Origin: Winogradskyella alexanderae
GTDB lineage: Bacteria > Bacteroidota > Bacteroidia > Flavobacteriales > Flavobacteriaceae
Direction: 5' to 3'
DNA length: 64,000 bases
Assembly: GCF_020166335.1 (NCBI RefSeq)
Contig: NZ_JAIUJR010000002.1
Coordinates: 186,001 to 250,000, forward strand
Shown: piece after piece, positions 35,675-44,820 of the stretch
Position numbering within the stretch: the stretch's first letter is position 1
Layout: each line of letters begins with the position of its first letter
Position numbers and translations under genes: made by a program
The notes under the pieces: generated by a model
The model's input: the letters and a program-made list of their open reading frames with translations, nothing else
What the model was told of the DNA's origin: nothing
The model's database searches: none

Positions 35675-38080
35675 ATGGCTAAAAAAATATCTAAAAAAAA
35701 TACTTCAAAAACAAAATCAAAGGTAACCCTAAAAAAACCATCTTTGAAACTTTCAAATCAGCAAAAGCTTGTTTATGGTAGCTTGCTTATAATAATAGGT
35801 GTTTTGCTTTTTATCTCTTTTTTGTCTTTCATTTTCACAGGCAAGGAGGACCAGAGTGTCTTATCTAATTTCCCTGAACGAACTGAAGCATATAAGAATT
35901 GGGCAAGCCAACTGGGTGCATGGGTTAGTGAACTTTTTATTTCAAGGGGATTCGGTATTCCTTCATTTATCTTTTCTGGATTGGTTTTTTTGTCTGGTGT
36001 ATATGTTACCCTCAATCTTAAAAAAAGTCGCTTAACGAAACATTGGATTTGGGGAACATTAATTGCAATTTGGCTTTCAATCTTATTCGGCTTTTTTACA
36101 CATAAATATGATTTTCTAGGCGGTACAATTGGTTTTGAGATCAATCAATTTCTTCAAGATTATATTGGTAAAATTGGAACAATTCTATTATTGCTGTTTG
36201 GCCTTATATCCTACTTAGCCATACGTTTCAAAGTTACGGGCGAGTCTATTGTTAGCCTATTTAGAAGTGCAAAACGAAATATTAATGAAGACCTTACCCT
36301 AGATAATGAAACAGTTACTGTAGCGGTAGATAACAGTCTAACTGAAGAAGCTGAGTCCATAAAATCTGCCTTTGAAATCAATTTGGAGCAATCAGAACCA
36401 ACAATTTCTAAACATTCCAGTCCTAAATCCAGTTCTGAAGAAGTTAAAATTGAAGTCGAATCAACAAAAGAAAAAGAAGCAGAGACCTCCGAACTTAAAG
36501 TGGAGGTAGAGCACATTGCCGAGGAAAAGTCAGAAACTGATAATCTTTCGGATAAACTGGTTGAAGATTTTGGGCTGTTTGACCCGACTTTAGAATTGGG
36601 TAAGTATCAATTTCCACCCTTAGATCTTTTAAAGAAATACGATAATGAAGGTATCTCTATAGATCAAGAGGAATTAGAGGAAAATAAAAATAGAATTGTA
36701 GAAACCTTAAATAACTACAAAATAGGTATTAGTAGCATAAAGGCTACAATTGGGCCAACCGTTACCTTGTACGAAATTGTACCGGATGCAGGAATCAGAA
36801 TTTCTAAAATCAAGAATTTGGAAGATGATATTGCACTTTCTCTATCGGCCCTTGGAATAAGGATTATTGCCCCAATTCCAGGTAAAGGAACCATCGGAAT
36901 TGAAGTACCCAACAAAAAGGCTACTATCGTATCAATGCGAAGCGTAATAGCCTCACAAAAGTTTCAACAATCAAAAATGCAGTTACCTATCGCTTTTGGT
37001 AAAACTATAAGTAATGAGACTTTTGTGGTAGATTTAGCTAAAATGCCTCACCTATTGATGGCAGGTGCCACAGGTCAAGGTAAATCTGTAGGTCTAAATG
37101 CTGTACTAACCTCATTGCTTTATAAAAAACATCCCGCAGAAGTAAAATTTGTATTGGTCGATCCTAAAAAAGTTGAATTAACGCTTTTTAATAAAATTGA
37201 ACGTCATTACCTAGCAAAACTTCCAGATAGTGAAGAAGCAATAATTACCGATAATACCAAAGTAATTAATACGCTTAACTCACTTTGTATAGAAATGGAT
37301 AACCGCTACGAATTGCTTAAAAATGCATTTTGTAGAAACATTGCAGAATACAATGCTAAATTCAAAGCCAGAAAATTGAATCCAAATGATGGGCACCAAT
37401 TTTTACCTTATATCGTTTTGGTTGTAGATGAGTTTGCAGATTTGATAATGACTGCTGGTAAAGAAGTTGAAACACCGATTGCGCGACTTGCACAACTTGC
37501 AAGAGCTATTGGTATTCATTTAATAATAGCCACACAAAGACCATCCGTAAATGTTATTACAGGTATTATTAAGGCTAATTTTCCTGCTCGTATTGCCTTT
37601 AGAGTCACTAGTAAAATTGATTCCAGAACTATATTAGACGGTTCTGGTGCGGATCAATTAATAGGCAGAGGGGATATGCTTTATACGCAAGGAAATGATT
37701 TAATTAGATTGCAATGTGCCTTTGTTGACACTCCCGAAGTTGAACGGATAACAGAATTTATTGGTTCACAAAAAGCATATCCTGATGCGCATCTTTTACC
37801 TGAATATGTCGGTGAAGAAGGTGGCACAAATCTTGATATAGATATTGAAGATAGAGATAAGCTTTTTCGAGAGGCAGCAGAAGTTATTGTTACAGCACAA
37901 CAAGGATCGGCTTCATTGCTTCAACGTAAATTAAAACTGGGTTATAACAGGGCTGGAAGAATCATTGATCAGTTAGAAGCTGCGGGAATTGTAGGACCTT
38001 TTGAAGGAAGCAAGGCAAGGCAAGTTTTAGTGCCAGATTTAGTAGCTTTAGACCAACTATTAGAAAATGAAAATCAATAA
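35675..38080 (+). CDS. ftsK: FtsK/SpoIIIE DNA translocase
   Basis: An 801-residue protein. Four N-terminal hydrophobic segments (about residues 32-190) anchor it at the division septum. A charged, acidic linker follows, then the alpha/beta motor with Walker A GATGQGKS (464-471) and Walker B LVVDEFADL. A C-terminal gamma winged-helix domain (SASLLQRKLKLGYNRAGRI) recognises KOPS-type sequences. It pumps chromosome ends apart at division and activates dimer resolution. Its end overlaps the region before the LolA-like gene, so these may be co-transcribed. Confidence 0.96.
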   Translation: MAKKISKKNTSKTKSKVTLKKPSLKLSNQQKLVYGSLLIIIGVLLFISFLSFIFTGKEDQSVLSNFPERTEAYKNWASQLGAWVSELFISRGFGIPSFIFSGLVFLSGVYVTLNLKKSRLTKHWIWGTLIAIWLSILFGFFTHKYDFLGGTIGFEINQFLQDYIGKIGTILLLLFGLISYLAIRFKVTGESIVSLFRSAKRNINEDLTLDNETVTVAVDNSLTEEAESIKSAFEINLEQSEPTISKHSSPKSSSEEVKIEVESTKEKEAETSELKVEVEHIAEEKSETDNLSDKLVEDFGLFDPTLELGKYQFPPLDLLKKYDNEGISIDQEELEENKNRIVETLNNYKIGISSIKATIGPTVTLYEIVPDAGIRISKIKNLEDDIALSLSALGIRIIAPIPGKGTIGIEVPNKKATIVSMRSVIASQKFQQSKMQLPIAFGKTISNETFVVDLAKMPHLLMAGATGQGKSVGLNAVLTSLLYKKHPAEVKFVLVDPKKVELTLFNKIERHYLAKLPDSEEAIITDNTKVINTLNSLCIEMDNRYELLKNAFCRNIAEYNAKFKARKLNPNDGHQFLPYIVLVVDEFADLIMTAGKEVETPIARLAQLARAIGIHLIIATQRPSVNVITGIIKANFPARIAFRVTSKIDSRTILDGSGADQLIGRGDMLYTQGNDLIRLQCAFVDTPEVERITEFIGSQKAYPDAHLLPEYVGEEGGTNLDIDIEDRDKLFREAAEVIVTAQQGSASLLQRKLKLGYNRAGRIIDQLEAAGIVGPFEGSKARQVLVPDLVALDQLLENENQ

Positions 38081-38102
38081 AAACGTAGACATAAATAAAA
38101 AA

Positions 38103-38744
38103 ATGAGAAAGTTAGTTTTTGTAGTTAGTTTAGTAATTGGATTTGCCGGATTAGCGCAGAATGACGCCAAAGCAGAGGCATTACTTAACGAAGTTAGCAA
38201 CAAAATAAAAACTTATAAAAACATAAGTTTAGATTTTAAATATGAGCTTAATAACCTAAGTGAAAATATTAATCAAGAAACACGTGGTGATGTTGTTATA
38301 GAAGGTGACAAATACAAATTGAATATTTTAGGTATTACCCGTATTTATGATGGTGAGACCTTATATACAATTAGCCCTGAAGATGAGGAGGTAACCATTT
38401 CATCCGAGAATACTGAAGAAGAGGGCACCGTAACGCCTAGCAAAATGCTTTCCTTTTACGAAGAAGGTTATATTTTCAAAATGGATATCATTCAAAATGT
38501 AAAGGGAAGAAAAATACAATATGTAAAACTTAGTCCAATAGACACGAATTCTGAAATAAAACACATTCTTTTAGGAATTGATGCCACCACTAAACACATT
38601 TACAACTTAATTGAGAACGGGAAAAACGGTACAAAAACTACCCTAACCGTTAATTCTTTTAAAACGGACGAGCCTATCTCAAAAACCTTATTTACATTTG
38701 ATGAGAGTAAATACAGTGATTACTTCATCAACAAAATAGATTAA
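38103..38744 (+). CDS. LolA-like outer-membrane lipoprotein carrier
   Basis: A 213-residue protein from the ATG at 38103. This start gives a normal signal peptide (MRKLVFVVSLVIGFAGLA). The mature part is a LolA-type beta half-barrel: an N-terminal KTYKNISLDFKY segment, GDVVIEGDKYKLNILG and a C-terminal FTFDESKY. It should ferry lipoproteins or another lipid through the periplasm. An in-frame ATG at 38067 overlaps ftsK and adds 12 hydrophilic residues before the signal, so it is less likely. The LptF/G-type permease gene follows 16 bases on. Confidence 0.85.
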   Translation: MRKLVFVVSLVIGFAGLAQNDAKAEALLNEVSNKIKTYKNISLDFKYELNNLSENINQETRGDVVIEGDKYKLNILGITRIYDGETLYTISPEDEEVTISSENTEEEGTVTPSKMLSFYEEGYIFKMDIIQNVKGRKIQYVKLSPIDTNSEIKHILLGIDATTKHIYNLIENGKNGTKTTLTVNSFKTDEPISKTLFTFDESKYSDYFINKID

Positions 38745-38760
38745 GGTTAAAAATTAATTT

Positions 38761-40743
38761 GTGAAAATATTAGATAGGTACATACTTATCACTTTTCTTA
38801 AGACATTTTTTAGTGTCTTTGTCATATTTATGTTCATCTTTGTTCTACAAGGTGTCTGGTTGTATATATCAGAGTTAGCAGGAAAAGACTTGGATATTAC
38901 CGTAACGGCAAAGTTTATTATTTACTACATGCCTAAACTTATACCATTGGTTGTACCGCTTACAGTACTTCTTACTTCTATAATGGTATTTGGAAATTTT
39001 GCAGAGAACTACGAGTTTGCCGCGATGAAATCTACCGGGATTTCACTCCAACGTGCCATGCGTAGTCTAAGTGTTTTTATTGTCATTTTAGGCGTTGCAT
39101 GTTTCTTTTTTGCGAATAATGTTATTCCATGGGGCGAGTATCACTTCTATAATCTTAGAAAGAACATTGCAAAAGTTAAACCTGCCCTTGCTATAGCCGA
39201 AGGCCAATTCAATGAAATAGGTAATATTAATATTAAGGTTGATAAAAAAACAGGTGAACGTGGGCAATATTTAGAAGGGGTTATTATTCACGAAAAAAGC
39301 ACTACAAGACAGGGCAATTACAAGGTTATTGTTTCTGAAAAAGGAGAATTAAAAAGTAGTCCAGATTCAAACATATTGCAGTTAGAGTTAATTAATGGCA
39401 ACTATTATGAAGAAATAGTGAATAAAGACAGTCGTAAAAATGTAAATAAACCTCATGCCAGAAGTTACTTTGAAAACTATCTATTTAATGTTGACCTAGA
39501 AATTTTAAATACTGAGGATCTCGATGAAAAAAGCCAAAGTGACCGTGCTACAATGTTAGACATAAGCCAACTCACCAGACAAATTGATACCTTAGATCAA
39601 CAACGTAAAAATGACTTAAAAGCGCTATCAAACACCCTGTACAATAGGACCACCTATTCCGCACTAAATCTAAATTTGGCAGAGGGCAAAAAAGACTCGC
39701 TTTATGTTGGTGACATATTAGACCTTTTCGATATACGTAATCAGCTACAAATTATTAATTTGGCTACGAATTCTGCAAATAGCACAACCCAAATCATTGA
39801 GTCTAACGAACGTAGTTTTGCAACCAATAAAATTTGGTATAACAAGCATATCACGGCACTTCATGATAAGTTTGTATTAGCTGTTGCCTGTGTGATTTTG
39901 TTTTTTGTGGGAGCACCACTAGGTGCATTAATCAGAAAAGGAGGATTGGGATTACCGATGGTTATTGCAATCGTTCTATTTTTGACCTATCACTTTTTTG
40001 GAATTTTTTCTATTAATAGTGCAGAAAAAGGAAGCTTAAATCCAGTTCTTGGCTCTTGGCTATCTACAGCAGTTATGTTACCATTGAGTATTTACTTGAC
40101 AAGTAGAGCCACCAACGATAAAGGAGTATTCCAGTTTGATGCTGTAATTGTTCCTATTAAGCGCATGTTTACATCAAAAAGCCCAATTCAATTATCTGAA
40201 AGCGAAACAAAACAATACAATTATTTCAAAAAGTATTCGGTTCAGGAACTGGTAGCTGTTATTAAAAAACAAGGTGAATTTGATCTAGATAAAAAGCCGA
40301 AAGAAATTGCACTTCACAATCTATTGAACAGAAAAATTTCTCTGGAAGATTTAAGATCTTACCAACTTGAAATATCAGACGCTTTAATAACTGCCAAATC
40401 TATACTAAAAGATTTTAAAGACTACTCAAAAACGAGTATTGTTGGATATTCTATAGGTGGCATTTTATTGATCTTACATTTTGTGTTTAAAAATAATAAA
40501 TTACCTGAACTAGCTGAAGCTTCAATAAGCCTAAGCATAATAGCATTTGTTTTCTTATTGATTTATTCGGTCGTCTCAGCAGTTATCTATTCAAAATTTT
40601 ACAAAACCATTAGTGAGGAAAAAAAACGGATAAATCCTATTTGGTTTTTTGTTACCCTTCCAGTCTATCCATTAAAGTACATCTTCTTAAAAAACAGAAT
40701 TGAACAACACTTCTATCTCAGCTGCATGCGAAACATAAAATAA
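38761..40743 (+). CDS. LptF/LptG-family lipopolysaccharide export permease
   Basis: A 660-residue membrane protein with a GTG start. The N-terminal third has the LptF/G family start (KILDRYILITFLKTFFSVF) and helices, followed by a large periplasmic beta-jellyroll (about residues 130-360) and more helices at about 365-460. Unusually, an extra C-terminal segment (about residues 460-660) carries two further hydrophobic segments. It would work with LptB and another permease to lift LPS to the Lpt bridge. It follows the LolA-like gene closely, which links two lipid-transport steps. Confidence 0.85.
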   Translation: MKILDRYILITFLKTFFSVFVIFMFIFVLQGVWLYISELAGKDLDITVTAKFIIYYMPKLIPLVVPLTVLLTSIMVFGNFAENYEFAAMKSTGISLQRAMRSLSVFIVILGVACFFFANNVIPWGEYHFYNLRKNIAKVKPALAIAEGQFNEIGNINIKVDKKTGERGQYLEGVIIHEKSTTRQGNYKVIVSEKGELKSSPDSNILQLELINGNYYEEIVNKDSRKNVNKPHARSYFENYLFNVDLEILNTEDLDEKSQSDRATMLDISQLTRQIDTLDQQRKNDLKALSNTLYNRTTYSALNLNLAEGKKDSLYVGDILDLFDIRNQLQIINLATNSANSTTQIIESNERSFATNKIWYNKHITALHDKFVLAVACVILFFVGAPLGALIRKGGLGLPMVIAIVLFLTYHFFGIFSINSAEKGSLNPVLGSWLSTAVMLPLSIYLTSRATNDKGVFQFDAVIVPIKRMFTSKSPIQLSESETKQYNYFKKYSVQELVAVIKKQGEFDLDKKPKEIALHNLLNRKISLEDLRSYQLEISDALITAKSILKDFKDYSKTSIVGYSIGGILLILHFVFKNNKLPELAEASISLSIIAFVFLLIYSVVSAVIYSKFYKTISEEKKRINPIWFFVTLPVYPLKYIFLKNRIEQHFYLSCMRNIK

Positions 40744-40746
40744 GCG

Positions 40747-40754
40747 TATCTTTG
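40747..40754 (+). promoter_or_regulatory. Bacteroidota -7 promoter element (TATCTTTG)
   Basis: An exact TAnnTTTG match just after the permease stop codon, 18 bases before the ribB ATG at 40773. It overlaps an in-frame TTG at 40752, so that TTG is unlikely to be used. Confidence 0.5.
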
Positions 40755-40772
40755 CAGGGAAAAAAAATTGTC

Positions 40773-41921
40773 ATGAGTACCAACATCGCCAACACTAAAA
40801 CTAAGCTCAATACTATTGAGGAGGCTATTGAAGATATTCGTCAAGGTAAAATAATAATAGTTGTAGATGACGAAAATCGTGAGAATGAAGGGGATTTTTT
40901 GGCCGCAGCAGATATGGTTACGCCAGAGATGATAAATTTCATGGCGATGCATGGTAGAGGTCTAATATGTGCACCATTAACAGAACATAGATGTGAGGAA
41001 TTACAGCTAAATATGATGGTTAGAAACAATACAGACCCTATGGAAACTGCATTTACAGTTTCAGTAGATCTGCGTGGTAATGGTGTAAGTACTGGTATTT
41101 CTGCCAACGACAGAGCTAAAACAATAAAAGCATTAGTAAATAAAGAGACAAAATCCTTTGAATTAGCAAGGCCTGGACATATTTTTCCGTTGGTAGCAAA
41201 AGAAGGTGGCGTTTTAAGACGAACAGGACATACAGAAGCTGCTATAGATTTTGCTAGATTGGCCGGTTTCTCGCCTGCAGGTGTCATTGTAGAAATAATG
41301 AATGAAGATGGTTCTATGGCGCGTCTTCCTCAACTCATGGAAGTTGCTCAGAAATTTGATTTAAAAATCGTTTCAATCGAAGATTTAGTCGCTTACCGTA
41401 TGGAATACGATTCTTTGATTGAAAAAAGAGAAGATTTTGATATTGAAACTCGATTCGGAAAATTCAGATTACGCGCATATCTGCAAACCACGAACAACCA
41501 AATACATATTGCTCTAACAAAAGGTAATTGGAAATCTAATGAGCCGGTATTAACGCGTGTTAATGCAACCTTAGTTAATAATGACATTTTAGGAACCCTC
41601 ACGAATAATGCCGATAAGAAATTAGACGACATGTTTAATGTTATAAACAATGAAGGCAAGGGAGCAATAATCTTCATAAATCAGCAAGCTGAATCTATGA
41701 ATCTATTAACGCGACTTTCAATTCTAAAAGAAAGTCAAATTGAAGGTAAATTAGTGAAAGCTCCGAGTATTGGTATGGACAGCAAAGACTTTGGTATAGG
41801 AGCTCAAATTCTACACGACTTAAAAATTAGTAAGCTTAAGCTTATCTCAAATAGCTTACAAACCAAACGTGTAGGTATGATCGGTTATGGATTAGAAATT
41901 GTGGATTACGTCAATTACTAA
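40773..41921 (+). CDS. ribB: 3,4-Dihydroxy-2-butanone 4-phosphate synthase with a degenerate GTP cyclohydrolase II-like half
   Basis: A 382-residue protein for the ribulose-5-phosphate branch of riboflavin synthesis. The N-terminal about 210 residues form a complete DHBP synthase: DDENRENEGDFLAAAD, HGRGLICAP and RPGHIFPL with GHTEAAIDFARLAG. The C-terminal about 170 residues align in position with GTP cyclohydrolase II, but the zinc-binding Cys cluster (normally C-x10-C-x-C) and the basic catalytic motif are absent; the corresponding stretch reads LVNNDILGTLTNNADKK. The second half is therefore probably inactive in this reaction and may be structural or regulatory. Its stop overlaps the opposing GH16 gene by four bases. 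Confidence 0.88.
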   Translation: MSTNIANTKTKLNTIEEAIEDIRQGKIIIVVDDENRENEGDFLAAADMVTPEMINFMAMHGRGLICAPLTEHRCEELQLNMMVRNNTDPMETAFTVSVDLRGNGVSTGISANDRAKTIKALVNKETKSFELARPGHIFPLVAKEGGVLRRTGHTEAAIDFARLAGFSPAGVIVEIMNEDGSMARLPQLMEVAQKFDLKIVSIEDLVAYRMEYDSLIEKREDFDIETRFGKFRLRAYLQTTNNQIHIALTKGNWKSNEPVLTRVNATLVNNDILGTLTNNADKKLDDMFNVINNEGKGAIIFINQQAESMNLLTRLSILKESQIEGKLVKAPSIGMDSKDFGIGAQILHDLKISKLKLISNSLQTKRVGMIGYGLEIVDYVNY

Positions 41922-43480
41922 TGAATAAGCAACTTTTTTGTTACTGTTCTGTTTCCAGAATTTAGTTTAAGAATATAAATTCCGGAATTCAATGATTTTA
42001 TGCTAAACCCTCGCACATCATTAGAGCCCTCTAAGACCAATTGACCTAAAGTATTATATAGAAATACACTATCCACATTTTCTACAGATACTATACTTAT
42101 GTAATTTGAAGCCGGATTAGGATAAACACTAAACTTACTGGCAAAATTCTCATCTATACTTAATCCTATATTTTGATAAACTCTTACGTAATCAATAACC
42201 ATACTACTTTCAACAAAATTTGATGCTATCCCACCTGATGCTCCACCCATAGCAATATTTAAGATTAAATACTGGTCCTCGTCAAAAGGCCAAGTATTGG
42301 CATCTTTAACCGAAGGATTATAAGTGTAAAACCCGACACCATCAATCAAAAAAGTAATTTGATCCGGTGACCAATTCATAGAATACACATGAAAATTGTT
42401 GGCAACATCATTCAATATATAAGATTGAAAATTCTCGGTAGCTCCAAAACTTGAGGGTGTGTGTATAGCACTACTTACATGATTAGTTTCACCTAAGCCA
42501 TGCTCCATAATATCTAATTCGCCACAAGCTGGCCATGATGTAGTTCCAAAACCTTGGGTTTGCCAATAAGCGCCAGACTCATTAATGTTCTTGCCAAGTG
42601 TCCATATGGCTGGCCAAGTACCATCACCTTCAGGTAATTTAGCCCTTACATCTACTCTACCGTAAGTAAAAGCAAATTTAGAATTTAGCCGTGCCGACGT
42701 ATAATTAAGTGTTATGCCATCTTGGTTATAGCTCTCTGCTTTAGCAACAATGTTTAAATGCCCGTCTTCAATAAAGGAATTATCTAATCTATCCGTATAA
42801 TGTTGCTCCTCGTCGTTAAACCAACGACCACCATTTGGTCCTACGGTTTGGTGATACCATTTTGTATTATCTATTGCTTCTAGTGAAGTGCTATCGAATT
42901 CATCAGACCATACCAAATCACTGTATATAACATCAAGCTCATGTGGATTTGACTCTTCAGCTCCATTGTTTACATCATCTATTAAATAAGTACCAGAAAT
43001 ATTTGCACTTCCATCAATAAAAATAACTAATCTAGAATAAGTCCCAACAGCATTAACTGGTGTACCAACACCACTAACAGTGGCATTAGAAAAATCAAAC
43101 TCAATATCGTAGTCCCAACCTGAACCAGCAGAAGATTGCCAGACCTCAACATCAGGACCTGTACCATTTTCTAATTTCATTAAGATATTATGTGAATTGG
43201 TATCGTATTGATAAAATGATAGTGTAAGCAGTTGGTTTTCGCTTAAATTAATAGGTTGGGATAAATCTATAAAAAAGCCTTGCCAGGGATCGCTCCCGTC
43301 ATTATTAAACTGACCAACATCATTATTAGCATTTGTAGGATCTACATTAAAAGCAAAACTGCTACCAGCAAATGTTGTAAAGGCATCTTGGCTGTCGGAA
43401 AAATTAATTGGCGTTTGTTGCCCATAAGAGAACATAAAAAAACCAAAAAAAGATACTGCAATTCTTAAAATGTAATTCAT
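41918..43480 (-). CDS. T9SS-secreted GH16 beta-glucanase (laminarinase-like)
   Basis: A 520-residue secreted glycosidase. A signal peptide covers about residues 1-20. A beta-sandwich carbohydrate-binding-like domain lies at about 22-170 and a GH16 domain at about 185-440. The catalytic motif GELDIMEH is at 320-327, with nucleophile Glu321, Asp323 and acid/base Glu326. A type A T9SS sorting domain (FSVYPNPASNYISI to the C-terminus, about 445-520) sends it across the outer membrane. Substrate is probably a beta-1,3-glucan such as laminarin. No SusC/SusD pair is next to it, so it is not in a typical utilisation locus. It converges with ribB. Confidence 0.92.
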   Translation of the reverse strand: MNYILRIAVSFFGFFMFSYGQQTPINFSDSQDAFTTFAGSSFAFNVDPTNANNDVGQFNNDGSDPWQGFFIDLSQPINLSENQLLTLSFYQYDTNSHNILMKLENGTGPDVEVWQSSAGSGWDYDIEFDFSNATVSGVGTPVNAVGTYSRLVIFIDGSANISGTYLIDDVNNGAEESNPHELDVIYSDLVWSDEFDSTSLEAIDNTKWYHQTVGPNGGRWFNDEEQHYTDRLDNSFIEDGHLNIVAKAESYNQDGITLNYTSARLNSKFAFTYGRVDVRAKLPEGDGTWPAIWTLGKNINESGAYWQTQGFGTTSWPACGELDIMEHGLGETNHVSSAIHTPSSFGATENFQSYILNDVANNFHVYSMNWSPDQITFLIDGVGFYTYNPSVKDANTWPFDEDQYLILNIAMGGASGGIASNFVESSMVIDYVRVYQNIGLSIDENFASKFSVYPNPASNYISIVSVENVDSVFLYNTLGQLVLEGSNDVRGFSIKSLNSGIYILKLNSGNRTVTKKLLIH

Positions 43481-43552
43481 AGTCTAATTTTGGTCTAATT
43501 TATTAAAAACAAAACGCAAAGTTGATTTGATAAACTATACTTTACGAGGAGT

Positions 43553-44749
43553 CTACGCAAATACTGATTTAATGATAGCTCCCATTTTATTTGCTCTTTC
43601 AATTACCTCCTTTTCAGACCAAGATAGCTTAATCAAGCAAGATATATTTCGTGCTATATATGCATCTGATTGTTCAAATACTTTTGATTCAAGATATTTA
43701 AGCCCTTCTCTAACTTCTTTTGAGATAGGAAACAATGATTTTAACTCCTTCAAATGGTCCCACTTTCTTATATAGTGCCAATTATTATCAAAATAGTGAA
43801 AACAGGCGTCTATACCATTTTGCTTAAATGCCTCTGAAACCTTTCTAGCATCTTCAAGATTTGGCAAATAAAAATTTAAAAATGCATAACTTTCTTCGCC
43901 ACCCTCTGGTACTCTTCTAAAGGTAATGTTAGGTAACTTTGCCAGTTCATTTCTTATTATGGTGTAATTCTTTTTTTGGATAGCAATAAACTCTTGTAAA
44001 CGTCTTACTTGAGCCAGTCCTACGGCTGCATTTAATTCTGAAATTCGAAAATTATAGCCAAGAAAAGGGTGTGTCTCCGCGCCTCTATCGTTTCCAGAAT
44101 GATCATGACCATGATCACTGTAATGATCTGCATGTTTGTAATACTCAGAATTATTTGTAACCACTGCTCCACCTTCGCCACAGGTAATTGTCTTTACAAA
44201 GTCAAATGAAAAACATCCAACATCTGCAATACTTCCAAGTGGTTTACCCTTGTACTTTCCTCCAATAGCTTGGCAGGCATCTTCAACAAATATTAAATCA
44301 TGTTTGTCACAAATAGCTTTTAAACTATCCATATCACCCATACTACCGCACATCTGAACAACCATTACCGCTTTAGTCTTGGAGGTGATTGCATTTTCGA
44401 CTGCTTGAGGGTCCAAGGTTAGTGTATCATCTATATCTACCAAGACTGGTATTGCACCCAACATCATTATAGCTTCAAAACTTGCTACAAATGTGAAGGT
44501 TGGCATAATTACCTCATCACCCGCACCTACTCCTGCTGATGCTAATGCAACCGAAACAGCAGCTGTTCCTGAAGATACAAGTTGGACATGCTTAATTTGA
44601 AATGCTTTGGTCAATTCTGCTTCTAATTCTTTTGCCTTCCAATGGCCCTTTCGCATACCATCAAAACCATAGCGCATTAAGACACCATTATCTAAGACAT
44701 CACTTACTTCTTTGCGTTCTAAATCACTAAATAATTCAAATCCTGGCAT
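43553..44749 (-). CDS. DegT/DnrJ/EryC1/StrS-family PLP aminotransferase
   Basis: A 398-residue enzyme that usually aminates a nucleotide-sugar ketone. PLP-binding features are visible: the SSGTAAVSVAL phosphate loop (59-69), Asp157 in VEDACQA, and the internal-aldimine Lys186 in SFDFVKTITCGEGG. The C-terminal region is normal for the family. No other sugar-nucleotide or glycosyltransferase genes are near, so its sugar is unknown; it may act in an amino-sugar pathway encoded elsewhere. It has its own minus-strand -7 element upstream. Confidence 0.9.
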   Translation of the reverse strand: MPGFELFSDLERKEVSDVLDNGVLMRYGFDGMRKGHWKAKELEAELTKAFQIKHVQLVSSGTAAVSVALASAGVGAGDEVIMPTFTFVASFEAIMMLGAIPVLVDIDDTLTLDPQAVENAITSKTKAVMVVQMCGSMGDMDSLKAICDKHDLIFVEDACQAIGGKYKGKPLGSIADVGCFSFDFVKTITCGEGGAVVTNNSEYYKHADHYSDHGHDHSGNDRGAETHPFLGYNFRISELNAAVGLAQVRRLQEFIAIQKKNYTIIRNELAKLPNITFRRVPEGGEESYAFLNFYLPNLEDARKVSEAFKQNGIDACFHYFDNNWHYIRKWDHLKELKSLFPISKEVREGLKYLESKVFEQSDAYIARNISCLIKLSWSEKEVIERANKMGAIIKSVFA

Positions 44750-44781
44750 AATGTGGACACGTTGTTTAATTAAGTCTCAGG

Positions 44782-44789
44782 CAAATATA
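44782..44789 (-). promoter_or_regulatory. Minus-strand -7 promoter element (TATATTTG)
   Basis: CAAATATA on the plus strand is an exact TAnnTTTG match on the minus strand, 32 bases before the DegT-type ATG at 44749. No clear -33 element is seen. Confidence 0.45.
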
Positions 44790-44820
44790 AGTTAATACTT
44801 ATGGTTTTGCGATGAAGTTT

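Noticed and set aside
40841-41287. A 148-codon minus-strand frame over ribB
   Set aside because: It coincides with the conserved DHBP synthase region on the plus strand and has no signals of its own.
41918-44749. A possible exopolysaccharide or glucan utilisation locus from the GH16 and DegT genes
   Set aside because: There are no SusC/D, glycosyltransferase, polymerase or nucleotide-sugar genes around. The two genes look independent.
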